Shown here in pieces: positions 37,231 through 45,734 of a stretch of 64,000 nucleotides of DNA (positions are counted from its first letter, which is position 1; each line of letters opens with the position of its first letter). The DNA lies in contig NZ_JAFCJT010000007.1 of the NCBI RefSeq assembly GCF_018130785.1, positions 207,486 to 271,485 on the forward strand, given 5' to 3'. Under the pieces are notes generated by a model that saw nothing but the letters and a program-made list of their open reading frames with translations, made no database searches and was not told where the DNA came from. The DNA is from Bradyrhizobium liaoningense. GTDB taxonomy: Bacteria; Pseudomonadota; Alphaproteobacteria; Rhizobiales; Xanthobacteraceae. The position numbers and the translations under genes are program-made.

Positions 37231-37938
37231 CTACTCGAACACGGCGTCGAAGATCTCGACGTCCATCAGCACGGGCTTGGCGATCACGCTTCCATCAGGC
37301 CGCAGTGTCTGCGCACGCCGCAATGTCGGCACGACGATGCCGCCGAAGCTGTCATGAGCCCAGGAATAATGCGCGACCTTGTTTCCGAACAGATCGTGAT
37401 CGGTCCGCCGTTGCAGGGCGTTCTCGTCGAAATAGAAGATCTGCTCGGGCGCGAGCGTGATCAGGTTCGGCGGGAACTGCGCGCGCAGCCGACGCCACGT
37501 GTCGGCGTTTTCGCGCCACGGCGTAAGCTCCTCCGTGACGACGTCGGGATGGGCAAGCAGGAATGGGTTGGTCAGATAATTCCAGATCGCAACACCGCAG
37601 AAGAAGACGAGGTGCAGTTCGTCCGCGAGCGCAGGAGAGCCGGTCTCGGGAAATGCAAGGCTCGGGTTATCCCAGGTGCGCAGCACCTCACCCTCGAGGC
37701 TCTCGATCGTGATCGCGTCGGGCTGAAAGCAACCGGAGTGTTCACCCCCGGTGATGCCGGTGAAGCGGACCGACTGGGCGCGTGTCGAGCCCTCCGCCGT
37801 CACGTCCTTGAATTCGCTGGCATGTCCGGCGCTGGAGAACAACGAGCCCCCGACGGAAAGGTGGAGCGTGAATCGGTTCAAGCTATTCCAGCGGGCCATA
37901 CCGCCGCTGGCATCAATTGCATCGTCGAGAAGCGCCAT
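37231..37938 (-). CDS. Uncharacterised protein, paralogue of 34465-35184
   Basis: 235 aa, soluble. It parallels the 239 aa protein at 34465-35184: DAIDASGGMARWNSLNRFT at the start, AIWNYLTNPFLLAHPDVV, PWRENADTWRRLRAQFPPNL, FYFDENALQRRTDHDLF and a C-terminal PTLRRAQTLRPDG. The two genes flank the DJ-1/hydrolase operon. No characterised domain recognised; the shared aromatic core could line a ligand pocket, but this is inference. A double box sits 56 bp before ATG. Confidence 0.75.
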   Translation of the reverse strand: MALLDDAIDASGGMARWNSLNRFTLHLSVGGSLFSSAGHASEFKDVTAEGSTRAQSVRFTGITGGEHSGCFQPDAITIESLEGEVLRTWDNPSLAFPETGSPALADELHLVFFCGVAIWNYLTNPFLLAHPDVVTEELTPWRENADTWRRLRAQFPPNLITLAPEQIFYFDENALQRRTDHDLFGNKVAHYSWAHDSFGGIVVPTLRRAQTLRPDGSVIAKPVLMDVEIFDAVFE

Positions 37939-37993
37939 GTCCCGCCATATCCGCCGTGAAGTGTCGCCACCATGGCGGGGCGAATGCGGCTTG

Positions 37994-38013
37994 GCATGTT
38001 AGAAGTTGTTAGG
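37994..38013 (-). promoter_or_regulatory. TAAC double box upstream of the 235 aa uncharacterised gene
   Basis: Gene-strand sequence CCTAACAACTTCTAACATGC; on the + strand GTTAG begins at 37998 and 38008. CATGGT follows after 19 bases. It is the only copy with ATGC instead of GAGC at the end. Confidence 0.6.
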
Positions 38014-38056
38014 AGTTGCGAGAGGATGCTTGGGCGGTATCTCGTTGAAGATACTG

Positions 38057-40900
38057 TCAATTCAGCGCGCTCAGGAGCTCCCTGGCGGCCACGAGATCAC
38101 GGGTCTGGAGGCCTTCCTGGTACCGCTCGACGAGCGGGGCGAGCAGGGCCCGTGCTTCGCCCGCTTGTCCGGCCTGACGCCAGACCCGGCCGAGGCTGAT
38201 CGCCCCCCGCAGCTCCCAGCCGAGCGCGCACTGCCGGCGCGACAGATCGAGCGATTTCCGGAAGCAGCGCTCGGCCTCCGCAGTGTTTCCCGAGCGGACG
38301 AGGATGTCGCCCTTGACCCGGAGCATCTCCGGCATGTCGGAGGATTCGCCATGATCCGGAATCTGCGCAATGGCCTCATTGATCGTGCGCAGGGCCTCGT
38401 CCGGCTGGTTCTCCGCCACGAGGCCCTCCGCCAGCGCGGTCGCAAACACCGTCGTCATGATCCGGTGCCGCGTCGCGTACAGCGTGGCCTGGCTGCGGCG
38501 AAGATGCTCGATCCCGCCGGCGATGTCGCCGCGGCGAAGCATGAGCTCTCCCTTCTGGCCGATGCCGACGGCGTGATAGGGACCAAGGAAGTGCCGCGCC
38601 GAATGGTCGATCAGCCGCTCGATCAGGATCTCGGCATTGGCCCAGTCTCCGACCCAGAGGAAGACGTAGATCGTCCAGATCAGGGAGATGCCGAGGGTGA
38701 GTGGTTGTTCAAGCAGTTCGGCCTCGCGAACCGTGTATCTGGCCGCCTCGATCGCGCGATCCGGCCGTCCGGTGAGCCAAAGCCCGCGCGCCAGCGCGAC
38801 CAGTGCGACGATGCGGTCGTCATAGCCGAGATGCCCGATGTTCAGCCGCTGCGAGCCGGGATTGTGCACCATCGCGCTCTCGCAGAACTGCACGGCCCTG
38901 TCCTGGTTGCCGATCAGATGATGCGCGACGCCCAGCATCCATTCCACGTTCAGCGTGGCGGCGGGGTCGTTCAGCTTGCGCGCGACGCTCTCGCCCTGCT
39001 CGCCGGTGCCGAGCGCGCCGTGAAAATCCCCGACCCTGGTCAGGTAGATGTGCAATCCACGCAGCAGCCAGAGCTGCCAGTGCAGGTCCTCGAGCTCCCG
39101 GGCGAGCTGGAGGCTTCGCGTGAACGCCGACCGGACCGCTTCGGTATTGCCTTGCGTGAACATCACGGAGACACCGAGCGCGGCCTGCAACGTCATCTCC
39201 CGGCGGCTGTCGATCGCATTCGTCTCGAGAGAGACAAGCGCCTGCCGCGTCCAGCGATAGCACTCCGTCAGCAATGTCAGCTCGAGGAAGAACTGGGCCG
39301 CCGAGGCCGCCAGATCCAAACCGATCGTCCGGTCGCCGCTGTCCGAAAAGCTCCAGGTCAGTGCGGCGCGGACGTTGGGCAAATGGTCGGCATAGGGAAG
39401 GAAACCGCCCGCGGTCTGCATGCCCGTGGATTTGAGCGCGATGTCGCGCAGGAAGTCGCGGAAATATTCGGCGTGAGCGCGCGCGACGCGGGGCGCTTCG
39501 CCGTTCTCGACGAGCTTGGCGCCGACGAAGGCGCGGGTGGTGTCGAGCAGACGATAGCGCAGCCGCCGCTCCGCAGGTGAGGTTGCGATCAGCGATTTGG
39601 AGAGCAGGTTCGAGATCGCCTCGACCGCTTCAGGCTCGCCGATGCCCTGGCTGGATGCGACGGCCAGCGCAGCCTCGAGCGTGAACGGCCCGACGAAGAC
39701 GGACAGGCTGCGCAGCGTTGCGCTTTCGGCCGCCGGCAGCAGATCATAGCTCCAGGCGAGTGCCGCACTCAGGGTCTGGTGCCGCGGGATCGCGGTGCGG
39801 CGTCCCCGCCACAGCAGCGAGAAGCGGCTGTCGAGCAGCGAGGCGGTTCCAGCAATGCCATAGGCGTTCACGCGTCCGGCCGCGAGCTCGATCGCGAGCG
39901 CGATGCCGTCCAGCCGCCGGCAGATATCGGCGACGAGCGGCGCATCCTCCTCGCTCAGTTCGAATTCGCCCAGGCTCTCGGCAATGCGTTCTACGAAGAG
40001 CTGGCTTGCGGGATAGGCAAGGATGTCGGCGATGCCGAGCCCATCGCGCTGGGGCGGGCAGTCCAGCGGAAACAACCGGTGGACGCGTTCGCCCTCAGTG
40101 CGAAAGGATTCGCGGCTGGTGGCGAGAATATGCAGCTCGGGCGCTTCCTGGACGATGTGCTCGGCCAGGGGCGCGAGCTCGTCGATGATGTGCTCGCAGC
40201 TGTCGAAGACCAGCAGCATCCGACGGTTGCGCAGCACCGTCAGCAGGCCCGGCATAGGGTCCTCGGAATTGACGGTCAGCCCGAGTGCGGCGGCGATGGT
40301 GCCGGGAACGAGCCTGGCATCCGTCAGCGCGCCGAAATCAACGAAGCTGACCTGTCCGTCGAAGGCCTGCAGCTCGCCATGCGCGACGGCCAGGGCGACG
40401 GACGTCTTGCCGATCCCGCCGGGGCCGACAATCGTCACGAAGCGATGCTGCGCAAGCTCGGCGGAAATCCGCTCGACCGCATCGTCTCGCCCGATCATCC
40501 TGGCGAGCGGCGAGGGGAGTACGTGAGGCGACGTGACGGCCGGGCCTGTCCGCTTCTCCGGCGATTCAGGCCGGACCAGCGGGGCCGCGAAGCAATAGCC
40601 ACGGCCGGGCACGTTGACGACATAGCGGGAGCCTTCGCCGGCATCGCCCAGGGCCTTGCGCAGCGTCGTGATGTGGAAACGCAGGCTGCCTTCATCGACC
40701 GTCACATCGGCCCAGACGCGCTTGATCAGCTCTCGCTTGTCGATGACCTCGCCGGCGCGCTCGATGAGAAAAATGAGGATGTCGAGTGCGCGGCCGCCGA
40801 GGTGAAGCGGAGCGCCGTCCCTCTCGATCAGGCGCGACCTTGCGAACAGCCGGAATGGCCCGAAGGAAATCGCCGAATCCTGGTCGTTAGTGTCCGGCAC
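38057..40900 (-). CDS. Winged-helix STAND ATPase regulator B
   Basis: 947 aa from GTG 40900. Residues about 8-105 are an OmpR/CadC-type winged helix (FGPFRLFARSRLIERDG; LHLGGRALDILIFL; NVPGRGYCFAAPL). The ATPase module has P-loop GPGGIGKTSVALA, LLVFDSCEHIIDEL and ATSRESFRTEGERVHRLFPL, followed by a conserved helical lid region (LAYPASQLFVERIAE). From about residue 480 onward the protein is a helical solenoid with TPR-like repeats. It is closely similar over its whole length to regulator C (51308-54148), including a 41-bp block of the promoter, and more distantly to regulator A. A 524-codon opposing frame (38006-39580) is a shadow. Confidence 0.92.
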   Translation of the reverse strand: MPDTNDQDSAISFGPFRLFARSRLIERDGAPLHLGGRALDILIFLIERAGEVIDKRELIKRVWADVTVDEGSLRFHITTLRKALGDAGEGSRYVVNVPGRGYCFAAPLVRPESPEKRTGPAVTSPHVLPSPLARMIGRDDAVERISAELAQHRFVTIVGPGGIGKTSVALAVAHGELQAFDGQVSFVDFGALTDARLVPGTIAAALGLTVNSEDPMPGLLTVLRNRRMLLVFDSCEHIIDELAPLAEHIVQEAPELHILATSRESFRTEGERVHRLFPLDCPPQRDGLGIADILAYPASQLFVERIAESLGEFELSEEDAPLVADICRRLDGIALAIELAAGRVNAYGIAGTASLLDSRFSLLWRGRRTAIPRHQTLSAALAWSYDLLPAAESATLRSLSVFVGPFTLEAALAVASSQGIGEPEAVEAISNLLSKSLIATSPAERRLRYRLLDTTRAFVGAKLVENGEAPRVARAHAEYFRDFLRDIALKSTGMQTAGGFLPYADHLPNVRAALTWSFSDSGDRTIGLDLAASAAQFFLELTLLTECYRWTRQALVSLETNAIDSRREMTLQAALGVSVMFTQGNTEAVRSAFTRSLQLARELEDLHWQLWLLRGLHIYLTRVGDFHGALGTGEQGESVARKLNDPAATLNVEWMLGVAHHLIGNQDRAVQFCESAMVHNPGSQRLNIGHLGYDDRIVALVALARGLWLTGRPDRAIEAARYTVREAELLEQPLTLGISLIWTIYVFLWVGDWANAEILIERLIDHSARHFLGPYHAVGIGQKGELMLRRGDIAGGIEHLRRSQATLYATRHRIMTTVFATALAEGLVAENQPDEALRTINEAIAQIPDHGESSDMPEMLRVKGDILVRSGNTAEAERCFRKSLDLSRRQCALGWELRGAISLGRVWRQAGQAGEARALLAPLVERYQEGLQTRDLVAARELLSALN

Positions 40901-40939
40901 GCGCCAATGATTCCAGTAAAGGGGCTGTTGTCCGCATCC

Positions 40940-40980
40940 TGATCTACCAGAACGAGGTCATGAGTAAACTGGTCGAAAGT
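40940..40980 (-). promoter_or_regulatory. Promoter block of regulator B, conserved with regulator C
   Basis: On the gene strand it contains TTTCGACCAGTTTACT and, 16 bases after TTTACT, TAGATC, plausible -35 and -10 elements. By hand alignment 31 of 41 bases match the block at 54191-54231 upstream of regulator C, while the sequence on either side does not match. It lies 40 bp before the GTG start. Confidence 0.5.
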
Positions 40981-41144
40981 GGCGAAATCGCGCGGCAAAT
41001 CGGCCGGTCGCACAGGGATTATCCGTCACAAATTTTGCTTAAACGCGAGCGGCTTGCGAGGCGATCGGGACGACCCGTCAGCGTGCTTGACCGTTGAGAG
41101 GCCGTCCGGCGACGCGGATTGTGGTGCGGCCGATCATAACAAAA

Positions 41145-41164
41145 TCTTGCAACGTCTAACGAGC
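41145..41164 (+). promoter_or_regulatory. TAAC box upstream of the HWE kinase gene
   Basis: The second half-site TCTAACGAGC (41155-41164) is intact, the first (TCTTGCAACG) is degenerate. Other TAAC words occur at 41137 (20 bp before) and 41166. CATTAT follows 19 bases after the box; the kinase ATG is 66 bp from it. Confidence 0.45.
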
Positions 41165-41229
41165 ATAACGCGCGCGATGCATCCATTATAGCCTTCGAGT
41201 TAGGTCCTACGTCCAACGGGGAGGCTATC

Positions 41230-41898
41230 ATGTCCGCTATCGGCTTAGGGACGAACGACCATTTCGTTCGATCTCAGCACATCGCCAGCCTTGATGATCA
41301 GTCGCGTGATTGGGAACTCGTGCTGCGGGAATCCCACCATCGGATGAAGAACACGCTGACGCTCCTGGGTGCGTCAGTCCGCCGCGATTTTACGCGGGCG
41401 GGCACCAGGGATATGTCGGGCGCGGTGGACCGCTTCGAGCGCCGTATCGTCGCGTTCGGCAGGCTCTATCAACTTTTGTCTGATAGCGACAATGTGTCCA
41501 CCGTCTCCGTCGAGGTCTTCTTCGAAAACCTGTGCGAAGCGCTCTCCGAGGCCGTGCTGGAGCCGGCTGGCATCCGCTGCGAAGCTGCGATCGAGAGCGG
41601 TACGTTGCCGAGGTCGCAGTGTCTTCGGCTCGCGCTGATGCTGACCGAGCTGGTCACGAATGCGGCAAAACATGCCTTCCCGAACAAGAACGGTGCGCTG
41701 ATCCGCATCGAAGTGGCCAACCGCGACGGCGCCTGGCTCTGCACGGTGACCGACAACGGGATCGGCGCGACTGGCCCGCTACAGGGCACGGGCAGCCGTA
41801 TCCTTGAAGGGCTCGCGCGCAGTATCGACGCGCGGTTGCAGGGCGAGGCGGGCCAGGGCGGCACGCGGGTGACGATCGTGATGCCCGCTGCTGCTTGA
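41230..41898 (+). CDS. Small HWE/HisKA_2-type histidine kinase
   Basis: 222 aa from ATG 41230, preceded by GGGGAGG. There is no sensor domain: after about 35 residues comes the HisKA_2 box ESHHRMKNTLTLLGASVRR with the phospho-accepting His, then an HATPase domain with N box LTELVTNAAKHAFPNK, DNGIGATGP and GTRVTIVMP. Stand-alone HWE kinases usually act with separate sensor or receiver proteins. It precedes the VOC gene by 33 bp (likely operon) and its promoter carries a TAAC box. Confidence 0.85.
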   Translation: MSAIGLGTNDHFVRSQHIASLDDQSRDWELVLRESHHRMKNTLTLLGASVRRDFTRAGTRDMSGAVDRFERRIVAFGRLYQLLSDSDNVSTVSVEVFFENLCEALSEAVLEPAGIRCEAAIESGTLPRSQCLRLALMLTELVTNAAKHAFPNKNGALIRIEVANRDGAWLCTVTDNGIGATGPLQGTGSRILEGLARSIDARLQGEAGQGGTRVTIVMPAAA

Positions 41899-41931
41899 GG
41901 TTCGCTTTAATTTCAACTCAGGGAGTGCGAC

Positions 41932-42633
41932 ATGGCCACCACCGAAATCGACCGCGACGCCGCGGCCGGGTCTCCGAACACATCTTCGACATCGCGTGGC
42001 GTTGATCTGAAGCTCGAGATCGTCGTGATCCCCGTGTCGGATGTCGACCGCGCCAAGGCGTTCTACACGCGCCTCGGCTGGCGATTGGACGCCGATTTTG
42101 CTTCAAGTGACGAATGGCGCGTGATCCAGTTCACGCCGCCGGGTTCGGCTTGTTCTGTGATCTTCGGCAAGAACGTCACACCGGCAGCGCCGGGTTCGGC
42201 GCGCGGGCTGTACCTGATCGTCTCCGATCTGGCGGCGGCCCGACAGGAGCTGCTCGACCGCGGCATCGCGGTGAGCGAACCATTCCATGGTGCTGGCGAC
42301 GTTCACGCCGGTCCGGACGAGCCGTATCTGTTCGGCAGCGTCCGGGTCAGCGGTGCTGACCCGAAGCGTGGCAGCTACAGTTCGTTTGCCTCGTTCAGCG
42401 ATCCCGACGGCAACGGCTGGCTGTTCCAGGAGGTCACGACGCGACTGCCTGGACGCATTGAGGGTGATGGCACGACGTTCGCCTCAACGTCCGATCTGGC
42501 TGCAACCCTGCGACGTGCCGCTGTCGCGCATGGTGAGCACGAGAAGCGCACCGGCGGGCACGACGAGAACTGGGCGGACTGGTACGCCGACTACATCGTC
42601 CGCGAGCAGGCCGGTCAACCGCTGCCCTCCTGA
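41932..42633 (+). CDS. VOC (glyoxalase/bleomycin-resistance) superfamily protein
   Basis: 233 aa with an extended N-terminal segment of about 25 residues. The VOC domain runs from LKLEIVVIPVSDVDRAKAFY, through FTPPGSACSVIFGKNV and LYLIVSDLAAARQELLDRG, to FSDPDGNGWLFQEV with the metal-site Glu. The last 60 residues (AVAHGEHEKRTGGHDENWAD, then WYADYIVREQAGQPLPS) are an extra helical tail. The family includes glyoxalases, dioxygenases and antibiotic-binding proteins; substrate unknown. It is downstream of the small kinase. Confidence 0.85.
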   Translation: MATTEIDRDAAAGSPNTSSTSRGVDLKLEIVVIPVSDVDRAKAFYTRLGWRLDADFASSDEWRVIQFTPPGSACSVIFGKNVTPAAPGSARGLYLIVSDLAAARQELLDRGIAVSEPFHGAGDVHAGPDEPYLFGSVRVSGADPKRGSYSSFASFSDPDGNGWLFQEVTTRLPGRIEGDGTTFASTSDLAATLRRAAVAHGEHEKRTGGHDENWADWYADYIVREQAGQPLPS

Positions 42634-42764
42634 GTTGTACTAAAACCATCTCCTGAATTCACGGACAGGGCGCGCGCCGATTGAACTCGTCGCGCGCCGT
42701 GTCGCTTCTGCATCGCGCGCATCGTCATCGTCGCTCGCTCTCCTGCATCCGCGGACTCGCAACG

Positions 42765-42794
42765 GCTAACGCGGCCTAACAACCGATAACGAGC
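42765..42794 (+). promoter_or_regulatory. Triple TAAC repeat upstream of the epoxide hydrolase operon
   Basis: TAAC begins at 42767, 42777 and 42787, exactly 10 bp apart. The core at 42775-42794 is CCTAACAACCGATAACGAGC. CAATCT follows after 19 bases and the ATG lies 98 bp from the core. This is the copy closest to the consensus. Confidence 0.7.
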
Positions 42795-42891
42795 TAATTG
42801 CCAGGACCTGCGCCAATCTCTCTTCACGACGGAGCGACGCGTCGATTTCGAATTCGGTTGGTGTCACCGACCAGAGCAAGGAAGATCTGCC

Positions 42892-44205
42892 ATGACAACG
42901 CAAGCACGAGCCGACATTCTCAATCCCGACCGCCGTCAATTGCTGAGCCAGGCTGCGATGACCGCGGTTGCCGCCAGCGTATCGAGCCTGTTGCCGCTGC
43001 ATCCTGCGAAGGCCGCAGCGAGCGGCGCGATCCGCCCGTTCCGCGTCAACGTGACCGAAGAGGATCTGCTTGACCTTCGCCGTCGCCTGGCTGCGACGCG
43101 CTGGCCGGATCGCGAGATCGTCGCCGATCAGTCGCAGGGCGTGCAGCTCGCGACGCTGCAGCAGCTCGTGCGCTACTGGCAGAACGACTACGACTGGCGC
43201 AAGATGGAAGCGCGGCTGAACGCCTTGCCGCAATTCGTCACCGAGATCGACGGCGTCGGTATCCACTTCATTCACATCCGCTCCCGCCACGAGAACGCGC
43301 TGCCAATGATCGTCACGCATGGCTGGCCGGGCTCGATCGTCGAGCAGATGAAGATCGTCGGCCCGCTCACCGACCCCACCGCGCATGGCGCGAAGGCCGC
43401 GGATGCATTCGACCTGGTGATCCCCTCGCTTCCGGGCCATGGCTTCTCCGGCAAGCCGACGGAGCTCGGCTGGGATCCCCGGCGCATCGCGCGTGCCTGG
43501 ATCGTGCTGATGAAGCGCCTCGGTTACAACCGCTACGTGGCGCAAGGCGGCGATTGGGGCAATGCCGTCACGGAGCAGATGGCGGTGATCGCGCCGCCGG
43601 AGCTGCTCGGCATCCACACCAACATGCCGGCGACCGTTCCCGATGACATTGCCAAGGCGCTTCAGCCGGGTGGCACGCGGCCGTCGAACCTCTCGGCCGA
43701 CGAGCGCATCGCCTACGACCAGCTCGACGATTTCTACAAGCATGGCCTCGGCTATGCGATCGAGATGTCGAACCGGCCGCAGACGCTCTATGGCCTCGTC
43801 GACTCGCCCGCGGGCCTTGCGTCCTGGATGCTCGATCACGATGCGCGCAGCGCCGCTATGATCGCGCGCGTGTTCGACGGCAAGACCGAAGGCCTGTCGC
43901 GGGACGACGTTATCGACAACATCACGCTCTACTGGCTCACCAATACCGCCGTGTCGTCGGCCCGGCTGTACTGGGAGAACAAGCTGGTGTTCTTCGAGCC
44001 CAAGCACATCAAGATCCCGGTCGCCGTCAGCGTGTTCCCTGACGAGATCTATGCCGCGCCGCGCAGCTGGGCCGAGAAGGCCTATCCGAAGCTGATGCAC
44101 TACAGCCGCCTCGACAAGGGCGGGCACTTTGCGGCCTGGGAGCAGCCCGCGCTGTTCTCGGCGGAAATACGCACTGCATTCCGCCCGCTGCGCCAGTCGA
44201 TCTGA
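42892..44205 (+). CDS. Tat-exported epoxide hydrolase (EHN family)
   Basis: 437 aa. The N terminus PDRRQLLSQAAMTAVAAS and HPAKAA form a Tat signal. Residues about 45-155 are an epoxide hydrolase N-terminal (EHN) domain (IRPFRVNVTEEDLLDLRRRL; RWPD), then the catalytic alpha/beta hydrolase domain: THGWPGSIVEQ (oxyanion region), LPGHGFSGKP, the nucleophile GGDWGNAV with D221, and the catalytic His in LDKGGHFAAWEQP. It resembles juvenile hormone/microsomal epoxide hydrolases and adds water to hydrophobic epoxides. It heads a probable operon with the enoyl-CoA hydratase gene 33 bp downstream and has the best TAAC box. Confidence 0.9.
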   Translation: MTTQARADILNPDRRQLLSQAAMTAVAASVSSLLPLHPAKAAASGAIRPFRVNVTEEDLLDLRRRLAATRWPDREIVADQSQGVQLATLQQLVRYWQNDYDWRKMEARLNALPQFVTEIDGVGIHFIHIRSRHENALPMIVTHGWPGSIVEQMKIVGPLTDPTAHGAKAADAFDLVIPSLPGHGFSGKPTELGWDPRRIARAWIVLMKRLGYNRYVAQGGDWGNAVTEQMAVIAPPELLGIHTNMPATVPDDIAKALQPGGTRPSNLSADERIAYDQLDDFYKHGLGYAIEMSNRPQTLYGLVDSPAGLASWMLDHDARSAAMIARVFDGKTEGLSRDDVIDNITLYWLTNTAVSSARLYWENKLVFFEPKHIKIPVAVSVFPDEIYAAPRSWAEKAYPKLMHYSRLDKGGHFAAWEQPALFSAEIRTAFRPLRQSI

Positions 44206-44238
44206 AACCATCATTCACATACACATCAGGAGCCTATC

Positions 44239-45087
44239 ATGAACCGATCCGAACGCGCCTTCACCACCGAAGACATCCACCTGGAGCGTCGTCTGCCGTC
44301 ATACTGGCGTGTCACCTTCGACATGCCGCCGGTCAACATCTTCGGCCCGAAGCAGCTCCCGCAACTCGACGACATCATCACGAAGATCGAGACCGATCCG
44401 GACGTGAAGGTCGTGGTGTTCGACAGCGCCGTCGAAGGCTTCTTCATCACGCATTACGACTTCCTCGCGCCGCTGGAGGATTCCCTCAATATTCCGCCGG
44501 GGCCGACTGGGCTTCAGGCGCTGCCCGACATGCTGGTGCGCCTCAGCCGCGCGCCGGTCGTCTCCATCGCCTCGATCCGGGGTCGTGCGACCGGGGTCGG
44601 CAGTGAGCTCGCGCTTGCCAGCGATATGCGCTTTGCCAGCCGTGAGAAGGCGATCCTGTCGCAATGGGAGGTCGGCGCGGGCCTTGTGCCCGGTGGCGGG
44701 CCGATGGCGCGGTTGCCGCGTCTGATGGGCCGCGGCCGCGCGCTCGAAGTGCTGCTTGGCGCCGATGACATCCACGGCGATCTCGCCGAGCGTTACGGCT
44801 ATGTGAACCGGTCGCTGCCGGACGCCGAGCTCGACGGCTTCGTCGAGGCGCTCGCCATGCGCATTGCGTTGTTCGACAAGGAGGCCATTGGCGAGACCAA
44901 GCGTCTCGTCGATGTCGCCAGCCTGCCGCCGGATGTCGAGATCAAGCCCGAATGGGACGCGTTCCTGGCCTCGCTCGGCCGTCCCGCCAGCCAGACCCGC
45001 ATCAAGGCGTTGATGGCGCGTGGCTTCCATCGCGCCGGCGACGTCGAGAGCCGGCTGGGTTTCCACGTCGGACAGATTGGGGCCTAA
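44239..45087 (+). CDS. Enoyl-CoA hydratase/isomerase family protein
   Basis: 282 aa crotonase-fold protein. The opening RRLPSYWRVTFDMPPVNIFG and VKVVVFDSAVEGFFITHYD form the first half of the CoA pocket, and SIASIRGRATGVGSELALAS the oxyanion hole. QWEVGAGLVPGGGPMARLPR then covers the region where hydratases carry a catalytic Glu (E of WEVG/GLVP). Whether it hydrates or isomerises an acyl-CoA, or has lost activity, is not readable. Lying directly behind the epoxide hydrolase, it may process a degradation product. Immediately after its stop lies a palindromic repeat element. Confidence 0.85.
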   Translation: MNRSERAFTTEDIHLERRLPSYWRVTFDMPPVNIFGPKQLPQLDDIITKIETDPDVKVVVFDSAVEGFFITHYDFLAPLEDSLNIPPGPTGLQALPDMLVRLSRAPVVSIASIRGRATGVGSELALASDMRFASREKAILSQWEVGAGLVPGGGPMARLPRLMGRGRALEVLLGADDIHGDLAERYGYVNRSLPDAELDGFVEALAMRIALFDKEAIGETKRLVDVASLPPDVEIKPEWDAFLASLGRPASQTRIKALMARGFHRAGDVESRLGFHVGQIGA

Positions 45088-45180
45088 AGCGTTTTCGAGC
45101 GAAGTGGATGCCGGTTCGCGTGAAGAAAACGCGTCAAAGCAAGAATCTAGTCCCGTTCCGATTTCATCGGAACGGGACTT
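45088..45180. repeat. Bradyrhizobium-type palindromic intergenic repeat
   Basis: Two hairpins: an outer pair GCGTTTTC (45089-45096) and GAAAACGC (45125-45132), and a perfect 14-bp stem AGTCCCGTTCCGAT / ATCGGAACGGGACT (45149-45162 and 45166-45179) with a 3-base loop. From memory the wording (GCGTTTTCGAGCGAAGTGGA, then TTCGCGTGAAGAAAACGCGT) is a dispersed repeat found many times in Bradyrhizobium and relatives between genes. It begins directly after the hydratase stop and may act as a terminator or mRNA stabiliser. Confidence 0.7.
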
Positions 45181-45290
45181 GGCGGAACCGCTGCGGCGCT
45201 TGTCCGGTTGGAATGGCGGCGGGCGGTCACGCCGATGTCGCCTTCCACCGGTACGAGCGCCGGTGCTGAAATCAAACAAGGAGAATTGAG

Positions 45291-45713
45291 ATGATCCGCA
45301 AGGCAACAGCAGTCTGGAAGGGCACCGGCCGCGACGGCACTGGGCATCTGTCGAGCGAATCCGGCGTGCTTGCCGGGACGCCCTACTCGTTCAAGACCCG
45401 TTTCGAGAACGAGAAGGGCACCAATCCCGAGGAATTGATTGCGGCGGCCCACGCCGGCTGCTTCACCATGGCGTTGGCTTTCGGTCTTCAACTCGCGGGC
45501 TTCACGCCGGACGAGCTCTCGACCGAGGCGGCTGTGACGCTCGAGCCCGAAGGCAAGGGCTTCAAGATCAGCAAATCCGCGCTGACCTTGCGTGCAAAAG
45601 TGCCGAACCTCGACGATGCCGGCTTTGCGAAGATTGCCGGCGAGGCCGAGAAGAACTGCCCGATCTCGAAGGTGCTCAACGCCACCATCACGCTGGACGC
45701 CAAACTGGGCTGA
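45291..45713 (+). CDS. osmC: OsmC-type organic hydroperoxide reductase
   Basis: 140 aa with the OsmC/Ohr fold. The peroxidatic C57 (AAHAGCFTMALAF) and resolving C123 (KNCPISKVLN) are both present, and the spacing plus the start VWKGTGRDGTGHLSS favour OsmC over Ohr. It reduces organic and hydrogen peroxides with dithiol reductants, cytoplasmic. GGAG precedes ATG. It heads a run of three stress genes (cupin 22 bp downstream, MsrA 29 bp further). Confidence 0.92.
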   Translation: MIRKATAVWKGTGRDGTGHLSSESGVLAGTPYSFKTRFENEKGTNPEELIAAAHAGCFTMALAFGLQLAGFTPDELSTEAAVTLEPEGKGFKISKSALTLRAKVPNLDDAGFAKIAGEAEKNCPISKVLNATITLDAKLG

Positions 45714-45734
45714 CCGAACAAAGGGAACGCTGCC

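Larger units (their letters stand above)
40901..41229. other. Divergent regulatory region between regulator B and the HWE kinase
   Basis: 329 bp without a gene. It holds the promoter block of regulator B (40940-40980) and the TAAC box of the kinase (41145-41164), plus further TAAC words at 41137 and 41166 and GTTAGG at 41199. Both outward promoters are therefore within about 200 bp of each other. Confidence 0.6.
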
